A stretch of 51,134 bases of DNA from Myxococcota bacterium (GCA_028284955.1 JANQQS010000015.1:1-51134); one strand, 5' to 3'. Counted from the stretch's first letter, positions 33,295 through 46,537 are shown. Translations and numbers: made by a program. Notes: generated by a model not told the origin, from the letters alone.

Positions 33295-33518
33295 CGAGCG
33301 ACCAGCATTCCACACAACAGCGTCGGAAGTCTTGACCGAAATCCGCGCTCGCATGTCCTTAGTCTCTTGGGCTGTTTTATGGTAATATTATAAAGGCACT
33401 AGAATTTGGTCATCGCTGCGGTCCGCCGCGCAGGTTATTGCACGCAGTTTCGGCGGTTTGTTCCAACGTGCAGACGTCCAAAATTATCGAACGGCGTCCG
33501 GGATCCACGCTGCGGACC

Positions 33519-36500
33519 ATGGCTCGATGGTTGAGCAAGTCGGGATCCGAGTCGTCCGTGAGCACCTCTCGTGCGGAATCGCTGAGTTACGCGGACGCGA
33601 TGCGGCTGACAGAGATGCATCGTTATCGATGGTTTGCGGCATTCGTGGGCTCGATGTTGGCGGTTGCCACGGTGGCTGCGCCTTGGCTCGGCGGCGATGA
33701 CGTCGGGCGGGTTCTTTTTCAAATCGCGGGTGGCCTATGTATGTGCGTCTGCGCGGCAGCCATCGTTTCCGGACGTTCGCTTGCTGACTACCGCACGTCG
33801 ATGGGGAATGCACTCGCCCAGACTTGCGCCGTGACCGTTTGCTTTGGGTACCTGTTTTTTGGTTGGTCGTCGAGCGTCACGCTGTTCGTGTCTTTCGGCC
33901 TTTACGTGTATTGCCAAAGCGAGAGCTTTGTTGCGTCGCTCATTACTTTTCTTATTCCTTCGGTGTGCTTGCTCGTGGTTGGCGGGCTCACTGGTTTTGG
34001 GTTGGTTCCAGACCCTGGCTTGGTCCAGCCCACGAGCCTTGCCGTTTGTCTGAGCTCGGCGCTGGTGCTGTTTGTGAGCTTTGCAGGAAGCTACATGTTC
34101 GCCCGTCGACAGCGAGCCGACACGGTAGAGACTTATTCCGCGCTTGAAGATGTGATTCGCGAGATGTCGAAGCGACAAGCCCTCCTGGACGAAGCGCGCA
34201 GCGAGATCGATCGTGCGGAGCGGGTGGGCGGCCCCGGCCGGTTTACTGGGGAGACGTTTGGCACCTGCGTGCTTGGTGATCTTATCGGGCGCGGGGGCAT
34301 GGGCGACGTATACGAAGCGGAGACGGTGAGCGGTCGGCCCGCCGCGGTCAAGCTACTCAACAAACGCGCGCTTTCTGATCCTTCGGTCGTGCAGCGGTTT
34401 CTCCGTGAATCGCGACTCATGGTGGGGCTACGCAGCGAACATGTCGTCCGGCTGATCGAGCTCCCCGACCCGGAAGCGCCGATTCCCTATATTGCGATGG
34501 AGCGATTGCACGGGAAAACGCTTTCTCAGGTGCTTCGTGAAGAGAAGCGGCTTGACCGAAAAGCGCTGCGTACGCTGGCCGACGAGCTGGCTGATGGATT
34601 GCAAGCCGCCCATGACGCCGACATCGTGCATCGCGACCTCAAGCCCGCCAACATATTCCGACATCGCGATTCATCCGGCCGGCACACGTGGAAGATTCTT
34701 GATTTCGGGGTGAGCAAACTCGGTGAGACGAGTTCCACGATGAGTCACGGGCAACTCATCGGCACGCCAGCGTTCATGGCGCCGGAGCAGACGCAATCGA
34801 TCGATGTGGACCAACGCGCCGATGTCTACGCGTTTGGCGCCATTTTGTATCGATGCCTTACCGGTCAGCCGGCGTTCAGTGGTCCGAATATTCCTGCGGT
34901 ATTGCTCGCCGTGCAGAAGAAGATGCCTCCGAGGCCCTCTGAGTTTTCGCGCGTCACCAAAGAAATGGACGCGGTTTTTTCCATTGCTCTGGCGAAAAAC
35001 CGACGTGCGCGTTTCGGGAGTGCGCGGGAGCTTCGGAGCGCGTTTATTGCAGCACTGGGAGGGGAGATTTTACCCGAACACCGGTCCCGGGGAGCCAAAC
35101 TCCAGCGCGTGTCGCCGTGGCAAACGGCTGAACCGCACGCTCAAGGAACTGGAGTTTCCAATCTCGGCGAGTCAATCGCCGAGGAGCTGGATGACGAACC
35201 GACTCCGACGGCTCAGAATCTCGCCACGTCGGTGCTCGCCGCGCAGGCCTTGGATAGTTCGAATCATTCGAGTCCGCGTACTGGTTCGTCTCGAGACGAC
35301 AAGGGTGTCGTTTCTGGCTCGTCCGCCTATCACTTCGCTGATGAGAACTATGCACCACCTGCGAGCGACGCCCCGGGCCCCGCTTCGAACTCTGCTTCGA
35401 ACCACGTCGAGAATCGCAGCGGAGCCGCGCCGTCCCAACGTGATGCAGTCGAGAGCGGCCACGCACCAGCGAACGGAGAGGAAGACTCGGTTGGAGGTTC
35501 TGCTGAGTCCGCAGATGATTCGCAACTTGGCAAGACCACCACCGTGGCCGCGAACGCGTTGCTGGCTCACGAGCGCCGTCGATATCGTTGGTTTGCCGGC
35601 TACATGTCCGCCATGATTCTGCTTTGCTTGATACCCACCTGGTTTATTGCGGGTTCGCCGGTTCGCGCAATCTACCAGATCACGTGCGTGCTTTGCGGCG
35701 CGATCTGCGCCGCGGTCGTCTTCCTGCTTCGTGGCGAACGACCCTACCGACTGTGGCATTCTGCGGTGCTAGCGATTGTGTGCTCTGCGCTCAGCGTGGT
35801 GACGTTTTTCTATTGGGGCATCTTCTCAGGAATGATCTTTCCTGTTGCGATGAGCCTCTATGTGTTCTGTCAGAGTCGCAACGCGTTTGCCGCGCGAGTG
35901 ACCATGGTGGTCGCGACGGGCACGTACGCCGCGCTGTCCACGTTGCAGTTTTTCGGCCTCTACTCGGATACGGGCGTAATCCAGCTCACGTTGGGGGATC
36001 GATACGCGACGCTCCTGCTCGCCGCGCTAATTTTCGCAATTCACGTCGGCCTCTATTTCCTTGCGCGACGGCAGCGAGCCGATGCTACGCGCGTATTTCA
36101 TCAGCTGGAGGAGGCTACGGCCGAAGTGTCTCGCCGCCATGCGTTGCTCGAGGAAGCTCGGGCAGAGATTGAGCGCGTGGTTCGTGTGGGTCGTCCTGGT
36201 CGATTTACGGGGCAATCGTTTGGGGAATTTTTGCTCGGAGACCTCCTCGGTCGCGGCGCGATGGGCGACGTATACGAGGCGGTCGGCCCCGCTGACACCC
36301 CAGCCGCGGTTAAGCTTTTGCATATGGATTCGCTATCCAATCGAGACGCGGTGAATCGATTTTTTCTTGAAGCGGAGCTGCTTCATTCGCTCGAGAGCGA
36401 ATACGTCGTTTCCACCATCGCTCCACCCGACCGAGATGCGTCCTTGCCCTTTATTGCGATGGAACGATTGCGCGGGCGTACGCTTTCGGATCGCTTGCGA

Positions 36501-37121
36501 ACCGAACCCGTGCTCTCAGACGAGGTGCTGGTGCGCATGGTGATTCAAATCAGTCGCGGCTTGGCGGCAGCCCACGAAGCGGGCGTGGTCCATTGTGACC
36601 TCAAGCCCGCGAATATCTACGAACACCGAGCATCTTCGGGAAAACGCGTGTGGAAATTGCTCGATTTCGGCGCGAGCACGCTGGAAGGTCGTCACGTAAA
36701 CGCGAGTCAAAGTCGAATCGTAGGAACTCCAGCGTTTATGGCACCGGAGCAAGCCACGGGGAGGCGGGTCGACTACCAGGCCGACCTCTACGCGTTGGGC
36801 GCTATCGTGTATCGCTGCATCACCGGGCGACCGATGTTTACCGCCCCAGACATACCGTCGCTCCTATTCTCGATCGCTCATCAGATGCCGCCTCGCCCGT
36901 CTGACGTGCTGTCCGTGAATCCAGCGTTCGATGCTGTGCTGGCCGTCGCGCTGGCGAAGCAACCGGAGCATAGATTTGAAAGCGCCGCCGCGTTCGCGCG
37001 CGCGATTCGTGATGCTGCTCGAGGAGAGGTAGACGAACAACTCGCGCGACGCGCGCGAGCGCTATTGAACGAAGCAGATTGGGGTGGGGCGCTTCAGGAG
37101 GAACGCGTTTCTTCCGCGTAG
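33519..37121 (+). CDS. Dual Ser/Thr protein kinase with two membrane domains
   Basis: 1200 residues from the ATG at 33519. Each half repeats one plan: RYRWFA followed by about six membrane segments (about 38-210 and 690-860), a helical linker ending ARRQRAD...ALL(D/E)EAR.EI(D/E)R...VG.PGRFTG, then a Hanks-type kinase. Kinase 1 (about 245-515) has GRGGMGDVYEA, AVKLL, HRDLKPAN, DFG and APE. Kinase 2 (about 900-1170) has GRGAMGDVYEA, AVKLL, HCDLKPAN, DFG and APE: the HRD Arg is Cys, so it is a non-RD kinase with different activation. Between them lies a 170-residue disordered linker. Probably born by tandem duplication and fusion; the signals sensed are unknown. Confidence 0.93.
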   Translation: MARWLSKSGSESSVSTSRAESLSYADAMRLTEMHRYRWFAAFVGSMLAVATVAAPWLGGDDVGRVLFQIAGGLCMCVCAAAIVSGRSLADYRTSMGNALAQTCAVTVCFGYLFFGWSSSVTLFVSFGLYVYCQSESFVASLITFLIPSVCLLVVGGLTGFGLVPDPGLVQPTSLAVCLSSALVLFVSFAGSYMFARRQRADTVETYSALEDVIREMSKRQALLDEARSEIDRAERVGGPGRFTGETFGTCVLGDLIGRGGMGDVYEAETVSGRPAAVKLLNKRALSDPSVVQRFLRESRLMVGLRSEHVVRLIELPDPEAPIPYIAMERLHGKTLSQVLREEKRLDRKALRTLADELADGLQAAHDADIVHRDLKPANIFRHRDSSGRHTWKILDFGVSKLGETSSTMSHGQLIGTPAFMAPEQTQSIDVDQRADVYAFGAILYRCLTGQPAFSGPNIPAVLLAVQKKMPPRPSEFSRVTKEMDAVFSIALAKNRRARFGSARELRSAFIAALGGEILPEHRSRGAKLQRVSPWQTAEPHAQGTGVSNLGESIAEELDDEPTPTAQNLATSVLAAQALDSSNHSSPRTGSSRDDKGVVSGSSAYHFADENYAPPASDAPGPASNSASNHVENRSGAAPSQRDAVESGHAPANGEEDSVGGSAESADDSQLGKTTTVAANALLAHERRRYRWFAGYMSAMILLCLIPTWFIAGSPVRAIYQITCVLCGAICAAVVFLLRGERPYRLWHSAVLAIVCSALSVVTFFYWGIFSGMIFPVAMSLYVFCQSRNAFAARVTMVVATGTYAALSTLQFFGLYSDTGVIQLTLGDRYATLLLAALIFAIHVGLYFLARRQRADATRVFHQLEEATAEVSRRHALLEEARAEIERVVRVGRPGRFTGQSFGEFLLGDLLGRGAMGDVYEAVGPADTPAAVKLLHMDSLSNRDAVNRFFLEAELLHSLESEYVVSTIAPPDRDASLPFIAMERLRGRTLSDRLRTEPVLSDEVLVRMVIQISRGLAAAHEAGVVHCDLKPANIYEHRASSGKRVWKLLDFGASTLEGRHVNASQSRIVGTPAFMAPEQATGRRVDYQADLYALGAIVYRCITGRPMFTAPDIPSLLFSIAHQMPPRPSDVLSVNPAFDAVLAVALAKQPEHRFESAAAFARAIRDAARGEVDEQLARRARALLNEADWGGALQEERVSSA

Positions 37122-37335
37122 GCGAGCGTTGCCTTTGAGGTTGCGTTTGGTGACGTCGCTGAAGAGCGTCGCCGCTCGCGCGTACGGAGTTTGCGATCGA
37201 AACCAGTGAAATTGTGCAGTGCTCGCGTTTGACCGGGTCCGCAAGACGTGTAAGTGCGGTTCTGTGGATCTGGCGCTGATTGATGCTGTGAAGTCAGTTG
37301 GCGAACTCAGTACCCCTTTGTTCAACGATAGCGCA

Positions 37336-37902
37336 ATGTTCGACGGTAGAGCGAGACTCCGTGGATGTGCGAGACTCCGTGGATGTGCGAGACTCCGTGG
37401 AAGTGCGAAACTCGCCCGGACGAGCTGGTGTCGCAAACCATTCGCCATCTGTTTGATGTGTGTGATCCCGCTCTTCTCGGGGTGCACGGCACATAGCGCA
37501 GATTCCGTGGATGCCGACCTGCGACCCGAACAGGAAAAAATCTGGCCGGGAATCGGCGCTGCTCTTGTGATCGGGATGGCAGTTGCATTTATATTGCTCG
37601 AGTTCCAAGACGAGTTCGACGACGAGCTGTTTCTCTCTGGCGATATTGCGCCCGAGCCGTCGTGCACGGCGCGGGCCGCGGCATACGCCCTGATTGACAT
37701 GGGAGTCACCAAGGAAGAGATTCTCGCGATCGGTCGCGGCGAGAGGTCGCTACATTTCGAGGCGATACGCATTGGGCGAATGGCCGAGCGAAACGGGACG
37801 ATAACCGCACGAGTCCTCCGTACGGTCTGCGCATGCATCGCGCGGGGCGTCGACTCAAGTACTCTTGGACTGGCTCAGCTTCGTCAGCGTTGCGCTCCAT
37901 GA
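37336..37902 (+). CDS. Hypothetical lipoprotein with repeat-bearing leader
   Basis: 188 residues if started at the ATG at 37336; later starts such as the ATG of MCVIPLFSGC would be short. The signal region is CRKPFAICLMCVIPLFSGC. Ahead of it the frame contains ARLRGC ARLRGC ARLRGS from an 18-bp triplet. The mature part has one membrane-like helix (WPGIGAALVIGMAVAFILLE) and a helical C-terminus. The ribosome site is not clear, so the leader may be untranslated. Family unknown. Confidence 0.5.
   Translation: MFDGRARLRGCARLRGCARLRGSAKLARTSWCRKPFAICLMCVIPLFSGCTAHSADSVDADLRPEQEKIWPGIGAALVIGMAVAFILLEFQDEFDDELFLSGDIAPEPSCTARAAAYALIDMGVTKEEILAIGRGERSLHFEAIRIGRMAERNGTITARVLRTVCACIARGVDSSTLGLAQLRQRCAP
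37351..37404. repeat. 18-bp tandem repeat, three copies
   Basis: GCGAGACTCCGTGGATGT occurs at 37351-37368 and 37369-37386, and with one change at 37387-37404; a partial unit follows. In frame with the downstream lipoprotein, it encodes ARLRGC/S. Confidence 0.9.
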
Positions 37903-37944
37903 TCTAGAACCAAGTAATTCGTGATCTAGAACCAAGCGATTCGC
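37901..37944. repeat. 22-bp direct repeat after the lipoprotein gene
   Basis: GATCTAGAACCAAG plus eight further bases, repeated once (37901-37922 and 37923-37944, two differences). It begins in the stop codon and lies in the 84-bp gap between two convergent genes. Confidence 0.85.
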
Positions 37945-37986
37945 TCCGAGCACTGTAGGTCTTGTAAGATACGCGATATCGGTTGC

Positions 37987-41325
<3,339 letters not shown>

Positions 41326-41536
41326 AAATCAGCTGCCGGTTATGGGTCGATTGCTCGAGTCGGTCGAACAGCCGGAAACAAACGTCCGACGGGGCACACG
41401 TTGGCGCACACATGCGTACCTTTAGCGCCAGAAAAGCTCAATAATTTTAGCGGCTCCTCAGTGCCTTCGAGTTGGCGCGCGCTCTGCAATCACTCCTGAT
41501 GACGCTCGCTTTGGATAGAGCGTTGAGGAGGATGTT

Positions 41537-42406
41537 GTGATTGGAAAGATAACTTGCTTGGTGGCCGTGATGTGCGCTCTTTGGGGATGCAACAGTTCGT
41601 CGACTCCGAACGATGATGTACCGGATGCTCGGCCGCGTCCTCGACCCGACGGGGGGCCGCCTGATGGAGATGTTTCAAAAGCACCGTCGGTGTTCTTTCT
41701 TCATGCTCTGTCTGGAGAGTTCAATGAGGTGGATTTGACGGTAGGTGACCAAACGGTCGACGACCTTGCGTTTGGCACGGTGTCAGACGCGACCGAAGTG
41801 GCTCTGGGAGAAGGCAACGTTACGGTGGAGGTTCGAGAAGCTGATGCCGACGCGTCGGACGTTGCGCTTGAACTCGCCTTGGAAGGCCTCACAGAAAACA
41901 AGAGTTACCTAGCTGCCATCTTCGGAGACGAAGACGCCGACGACGATGCTGCTACAGCGCCGCGTTTGCTGCTTGTGGAGCTCGAATCATCGGCAGTCGT
42001 TGACAAGTCCGAGGTGCAGCTGATGCACCTTTCACCCGACGCACCAGCGACGGTGGACGTTGGAGAGCTCGGCGAAGCAGGCGCGCTCGACCCGGAGTAC
42101 GCGACCGATCTTGCATATGGAGAAAGCGCCAGCGCAAGTATCGACAATAGCCCGGTGCAAAACGACGACCCTCCTCGCGCCGATGATCTCAACTGGGGAT
42201 TGCGAGATGGAGACAGCGACGATGCACCGACCGCGAGATTCGAGGGCGATCGTTTGCGCGACGGGACGTTCATCGCCGCACTGATCGATTCCGAGGAAAC
42301 GTTCGATGGCGACAAAGCAGATATCGTGATCTTGAGCGTGAACGCCGACAATGAGATCGATTCCGAATCGGTGCGGCTCGAAAAGGCGCTGCCGGTCGTC
42401 CCGTAG
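41537..42406 (+). CDS. DUF4397 lipoprotein
   Basis: 289 residues from a GTG with GAGGAGG upstream. The signal ends LWGC; a Pro/Asp/Arg linker follows (VPDARPRPRPDGGPPDGD). Then two DUF4397-like beta-sandwiches: VFFLHALSGEFNEVDLTVGD and VQLMHLSPDAPATVDVGELG; the H(A/L)SPDAP motif is the family signature. The protein is very acidic, with many Asp/Glu-Asp pairs that may bind calcium. Secreted and lipid-anchored; role unknown. Confidence 0.85.
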   Translation: MIGKITCLVAVMCALWGCNSSSTPNDDVPDARPRPRPDGGPPDGDVSKAPSVFFLHALSGEFNEVDLTVGDQTVDDLAFGTVSDATEVALGEGNVTVEVREADADASDVALELALEGLTENKSYLAAIFGDEDADDDAATAPRLLLVELESSAVVDKSEVQLMHLSPDAPATVDVGELGEAGALDPEYATDLAYGESASASIDNSPVQNDDPPRADDLNWGLRDGDSDDAPTARFEGDRLRDGTFIAALIDSEETFDGDKADIVILSVNADNEIDSESVRLEKALPVVP

Positions 42407-42430
42407 TCGCTCGATTGCGAGTGTCCAAAA

Positions 42431-42464
42431 CCGCGCACCCTGTCTCATGTAGGCGGGTGCGCGG
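42431..42464 (+). terminator. Terminator-like hairpin after the DUF4397 gene
   Basis: A perfect 10-bp GC-rich stem, CCGCGCACCC with GGGTGCGCGG, loop of 14, followed by TGTTCTT. It starts 25 bp after the stop codon. Confidence 0.6.
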
Positions 42465-42524
42465 TGTTCTTCGCCAGTTGTGTGTGCGTGTTGCACGATG
42501 AGAACAAGCTCTTAGAGTTTGCGT

Positions 42525-42812
42525 ATGAGAACTCCGTTCATTGCGACATGCTTTGTTTGCGCGCTTGCGGCTGGATGTGGCGACGACGACACAAGCCAGT
42601 CGGACAGCGGGACCACCATCGTCGACGCAGGTCAAGACGCCTCGACATCGACGGCGACGGATGCGTCTATGGCTACGGATGCATCAACTGTTACCGACGC
42701 GTCGATACGCTTCGACGGAGGCATCTGTCCGGCTTGTGTGCCGCCGCCGGATCCGTCATGCACGGGAACCGGCCCCTGTGGATGTGGGCCCTACGTGTGC
42801 CCTGAGCGCTAG
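42525..42812 (+). CDS. Small Cys/Asp-rich lipoprotein
   Basis: 95 residues from the ATG at 42525. The signal MRTPFIATCFVCALAAGC is a strong lipobox. The mature part is a Thr/Asp/Ser-rich low-complexity stalk with repeated (A/V)TDAS units (DASTSTATDASMATDAS), ending in a Cys cluster (CPACVPPPDPSCTGTGPCGC). Such stalk-plus-Cys proteins are common short surface lipoproteins in Myxococcota. Its stop abuts the stop of the convergent antiporter gene. Confidence 0.7.
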   Translation: MRTPFIATCFVCALAAGCGDDDTSQSDSGTTIVDAGQDASTSTATDASMATDASTVTDASIRFDGGICPACVPPPDPSCTGTGPCGCGPYVCPER

Positions 42813-44426
42813 CTACATCGCCGCGGTTTCTTCCATCGACTCGACAGAGGTTTTCCGGAACGTCGAGGCGTCGATGGCTTGTTGAGCAAACGCGGGGCCG
42901 GCGTCGGCGAATATTTGAAAGACCGAGTCCGCTCCTTCGGTGACGAGCGCCTGCATTTCGTCGTCAAAGCGCGCGGTCGCAGAAATCGTCCCTTCATACC
43001 CTTCCGCGCGAAGCTGCTGAATCGCGATCATGTTGTCTTCTTGGCTCGACATCGCGAGCAATACGAGCTGCACCTGCTCCCGGTCGATATGGAGCCGTTC
43101 CCAGAAGTCTGCGTCGGTGGCGCTTGCTAAATGAACTGCCCGGCCGCCATGACGATGGGTGTCGACGATGCTCGCGTTCACATCGAACCCCGCGACCACG
43201 TTGCCCAGCTCGGTCTGAATCGTCTCATACGCCGACGTACCGATGCGGCCCATGCCGAATATCAGGACTCGAGCGAAACCCGCGTCGACGGCTCGCTCCT
43301 CGAGGATGCGCTCTTCGCGCTCGAACCGAGCGAGCCATGCTCGGCCCTGGCGGTAGAGTTGAAATGCGAATCCGTTGGCCACAGAGCTCAGCAATAGGCT
43401 CAGGCCGATGGCGATGGCGAGGGTGACGAGCCACGGTTTTTCTAGCCATTGCTCGGTGACGGCGACTGCGGCCACGATGAGGCCGAACTCGCTGAACGAG
43501 CCGAGGCTTAGCGACGCGAGCAGAGAGGTTCGAGCGCGAAGGCGAAACCCGGTGAAGAGCGCAAAAAACATCGCCCCTTTGATGGGAAGAAGCGCCGCCA
43601 TGAGGACCGCTACGGCGCACATTTCCCATGTCGGGAGCCCAGTCAGCCCCACGGTGAGAAAAAAGCCCACCAGGAATACGTCTTTCAGCCCGAGCAGGCT
43701 TTTCGATAGCTCCTGGCTTTTCTCGTGACCGCTGCAGAGCACCCCCGCCGCCAGAGCGCCGAGGTCGGCTTTGACTCCGACCACGTCGAACAGCGCGGCT
43801 CCTCCGAGGGCTGCCGCGAGACCAGCGAGCACGAGCATTTCGCCATGGCCGCACCAGCTCAGAATGCGGCCGATCCATGGTTTGACGAACATCAGCGCGA
43901 GCAGACCGAGTGCCCAGACACTCGGCCACTCGCCTTTGGACACGGTGAGGAAGAGCACCGCGGCAATATCCTGAATAATCAGCACGCCGATCGCGACGCG
44001 GCCGTAGATCGAGTTCATATCGTCTCGTTCTTCGAGCACTTTCACTGCGAACACGGTGCTCGAAAAACTCAACGCGAACCCCAGCAGCGCGAGGGAACTC
44101 AGATCGAGGCCGGAAAGCATTCCGAGGCCGGTCCACGTCGCGACCTTCAGACACGCCATGGAACACAGGATGATCGCGCTGAGATGAATCATCGCCGAGC
44201 CCCATACGTGCGGCCGGATGAGCGAGCGGAGATCGAGTTTCAGCCCAATCGTAAAAAGCAACAGCAGAATGCCGACATGGGCGAGCTCTCGCAGGGAGGC
44301 GTCAGGCCGTAGACCGAGCAGCTCGAGGCCAAAACCGGCGGCGAGAAACCCGAGCAGGGGAGGCTGCCGAAGCCACCGCGCGCACAGACCTAGCAGGAAG
44401 GCGACGCCAATCCACTGAAGCTCCAT
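42813..44426 (-). CDS. CPA2-family K+/H+ antiporter with NAD-binding domain (Kef-like)
   Basis: 537 residues. Residues 1-370 form about 12 membrane segments of the CPA2 type (ILLLLFTIGLKLDLRSL, SFSSTVFAVKVLEER, GVLIIQDIAAVLFL with the ion-binding Asp, KADLGALAAGVLCSG). The C-terminal part is a Rossmann TrkA-N/RCK domain with GMGRIGTSAYETI and VVAGFDVN, likely gating by NAD(H). It exchanges K+ or Na+ for protons across the inner membrane and guards pH or reacts to electrophiles. ATG start. Confidence 0.93.
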   Translation of the reverse strand: MELQWIGVAFLLGLCARWLRQPPLLGFLAAGFGLELLGLRPDASLRELAHVGILLLLFTIGLKLDLRSLIRPHVWGSAMIHLSAIILCSMACLKVATWTGLGMLSGLDLSSLALLGFALSFSSTVFAVKVLEERDDMNSIYGRVAIGVLIIQDIAAVLFLTVSKGEWPSVWALGLLALMFVKPWIGRILSWCGHGEMLVLAGLAAALGGAALFDVVGVKADLGALAAGVLCSGHEKSQELSKSLLGLKDVFLVGFFLTVGLTGLPTWEMCAVAVLMAALLPIKGAMFFALFTGFRLRARTSLLASLSLGSFSEFGLIVAAVAVTEQWLEKPWLVTLAIAIGLSLLLSSVANGFAFQLYRQGRAWLARFEREERILEERAVDAGFARVLIFGMGRIGTSAYETIQTELGNVVAGFDVNASIVDTHRHGGRAVHLASATDADFWERLHIDREQVQLVLLAMSSQEDNMIAIQQLRAEGYEGTISATARFDDEMQALVTEGADSVFQIFADAGPAFAQQAIDASTFRKTSVESMEETAAM

Positions 44427-44474
44427 GGCCAGACTATGTCAGACTGGGTAAGGTCAGACTAGGCTAGGTACGCA

Positions 44475-45929
44475 ATGCCCAACAAACGAACCCGAGGCTG
44501 GATCGATCTCACATTCGACGTTGTCGAAGAGACGACGAATCTTGTTCAAAGAACGCAGGACTCCGTGCTCTCACGGGTGAAACAGCATGCCGATCGGGTG
44601 CCTCCGGCAGGGGCTGCAGTGGGCGCGGTAACGGGGATTCAGAAGGCCATCTCAGGCGTCACGTTCGGATCGATCCGTTCGATCAATCGGCTCACGCGCG
44701 GCGCTTCGAATATCGTGGCGAGCACGGTCGAGGCGTCGCGAGCGCCGGAAGCGAGTGGCGCGCCTGAGGAAGATGGGAAGGAGGAGGCAGCGGCGATCCG
44801 TTCGACGGAAGCTGGTACGCTTCGGTGGTATTTGGACCATGCTCAGTCCGCGGCCAATGGTTTGTGGGGCGACTACCTCAGTCGACGTGGCAGCCTTTTG
44901 GATTTGGGGATGACGCTGCGCGACCCGCGCCCGGATCGCTCGGGGCAAGTTCTCTCTTTAACCTCGGACGATCTCGCGGCGGCCTATCCGCAAGCGCTTC
45001 GCAAGATATGCTTCTTCGTGCACGGGTTGAGCGCGACCGAGTGGTGCTGGAGCGTGTCGGCGGAGCAGTACTACGGCGACCCGGAGACCACATTCGGAAC
45101 GCAGCTTCAGCGCGACCTGGGGTATGCGCCGTTCTACGTTCGCTACAACACCGGCCGACATATTTCGCAGAATGGCCAGGCGCTTTCGGCGCTCATTGCC
45201 GCCACGCTTGAGGCGTATCCGTGGGACGTCGACGAAATTGTGCTCGTGGGCCACAGCATGGGCGGGCTCGTGGTGCGGAGCGCGGCGCACTATGCCTATC
45301 AAGAGCGCAGTGCCTATCAAGAGCGCAGTGCCTATCAAGAGCGCAGTGCCTATCAAGAGCCGCCGTCTCAAGGGGAACCACCTCAAAGAACGTCACGCTG
45401 GATCGATCGCCTCCGTCATGTCGCATGCGTCGGTTCGCCCCACCTCGGCGCTCCCCTAGAAAAAGCCGCCAATATCGTCGCCGGCGTGCTTCAGCGCATT
45501 CCCGCGGCAGGCGCGCAAGTTCCCGCCGAACTGCTCAACACGCGCAGCGCCGGCGTGAAAGACTTACGCTACGGATACACCGTTGACGAAGAATGGATCG
45601 GGCGAGACCCCGATGCCGTGTTTGACGACGCTCGACGCAACGTTCCTCTCGTCGACGGCGTGGGCTACTATTTCCTCGCCGCCACCGTGTCGCAGCAGCA
45701 GGGCCATCCCGCCGGCCAACTGCTCGGCGACCTCATGGTGCGTTTACCGAGCGCCTCGGGTGAGTCACCAGAGCCTGCTCGGCGCATTCCATTTTCGAGC
45801 GGCGCGGTGTTTTCAGGAATGAACCACCTTCACCTCGCAAACCACCCCGACGTCTATCGTGCGTTGCGGGGGTTCTTTTCGGGGAACATCGAAGTGCTTA
45901 CGAACTCAGCAGAGCTACGAACTCAATAG
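44475..45929 (+). CDS. Alpha/beta hydrolase, lipase/PGAP1-like
   Basis: 484 residues. The first 160 are helical and may bind membranes or polymer granules. The alpha/beta hydrolase core starts at ICFFVHGLSATEWCW (oxyanion region), with the nucleophile Ser in VGHSMGGLVVRSA, the VGSPHLGAPLEK segment typical of lipases, and a likely catalytic His in FSGMNHLHLANHP. Near residue 275 an AYQERS unit occurs three times from an 18-bp repeat, right behind the nucleophile helix. Substrate unknown; esters or granule polymer are plausible. No signal peptide. Divergent from the antiporter. Confidence 0.85.
   Translation: MPNKRTRGWIDLTFDVVEETTNLVQRTQDSVLSRVKQHADRVPPAGAAVGAVTGIQKAISGVTFGSIRSINRLTRGASNIVASTVEASRAPEASGAPEEDGKEEAAAIRSTEAGTLRWYLDHAQSAANGLWGDYLSRRGSLLDLGMTLRDPRPDRSGQVLSLTSDDLAAAYPQALRKICFFVHGLSATEWCWSVSAEQYYGDPETTFGTQLQRDLGYAPFYVRYNTGRHISQNGQALSALIAATLEAYPWDVDEIVLVGHSMGGLVVRSAAHYAYQERSAYQERSAYQERSAYQEPPSQGEPPQRTSRWIDRLRHVACVGSPHLGAPLEKAANIVAGVLQRIPAAGAQVPAELLNTRSAGVKDLRYGYTVDEEWIGRDPDAVFDDARRNVPLVDGVGYYFLAATVSQQQGHPAGQLLGDLMVRLPSASGESPEPARRIPFSSGAVFSGMNHLHLANHPDVYRALRGFFSGNIEVLTNSAELRTQ
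45294..45359. repeat. 18-bp tandem repeat in the hydrolase gene
   Basis: GCCTATCAAGAGCGCAGT three times (45294-45311, -45329, -45347) plus a 12-bp partial unit. In frame; it encodes AYQERS. Confidence 0.95.
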
Positions 45930-46514
45930 GGAAACGTACTGAGACAACGTCACGGGACTGACCTCCTGCAGCGCTGTCCCCACCGCATTGTAGAGCTCGT
46001 TCCACGCTGTGTCGCCCAAACGTTCTCGAATGGCGAGCGCGCAAGCATCTATTTTGGTGGTCACGTCGTGAATGTGAAGCAGCTCCCACACCAGAGATCG
46101 AGATTCACCAAGCAAAGCCCGGACTACGTCTCCGGTGTCGGCAAACGTTCCGCTGCCAGCAACACGCTGAATCGTGTTCAAGCGGGCGAACTCGCCACAT
46201 GCGGGTAGATGCTCAATAAACGAGTTTTCGTCGCCGCCGCATATTGGCGCGTAATACTGCTTCGTACAAAAGAAATAGATGTATATGATAACGATGGAAA
46301 CGAAGATGCCGAACCATGGCAACGCTTTCGCAGTTTCCGGATCCATCACGGGCTCGGCAACTTCGGCGTGGCACCCCGCGGCGAGCGTTGCCGAAATCAA
46401 CGCGAGCGCGCAAATGACCAGCGCCCAGCGAGACCCACAGCTGTACTTCGCCTTGAAAAGGCCGGGCAGCCGACCGCGTGTCCAACATTCAGTGGCTCGA
46501 AGGCTCTCATACAT
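45915..46514 (-). CDS. Hypothetical membrane protein
   Basis: 199 residues from an ATG with AGAGGA upstream. It has a signal-like segment (ALVICALALISATLAAGC, a lipobox) and a second hydrophobic helix (WFGIFVSIVIIYIYFF) followed by a Cys-containing C-terminal domain of helices. The end overlaps the hydrolase gene by 15 bp, tail to tail. The start is 23 bp from the divergent methyltransferase gene. No family recognised. Confidence 0.6.
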   Translation of the reverse strand: MYESLRATECWTRGRLPGLFKAKYSCGSRWALVICALALISATLAAGCHAEVAEPVMDPETAKALPWFGIFVSIVIIYIYFFCTKQYYAPICGGDENSFIEHLPACGEFARLNTIQRVAGSGTFADTGDVVRALLGESRSLVWELLHIHDVTTKIDACALAIRERLGDTAWNELYNAVGTALQEVSPVTLSQYVSLLSS

Positions 46515-46537
46515 GATGGTCCTCTTGAGTTGTTAGC

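Noticed and set aside
37351..37404. CRISPR-like repeat array
   Set aside because: Units are directly adjacent without spacers; it is a simple tandem repeat, like the others in the window.
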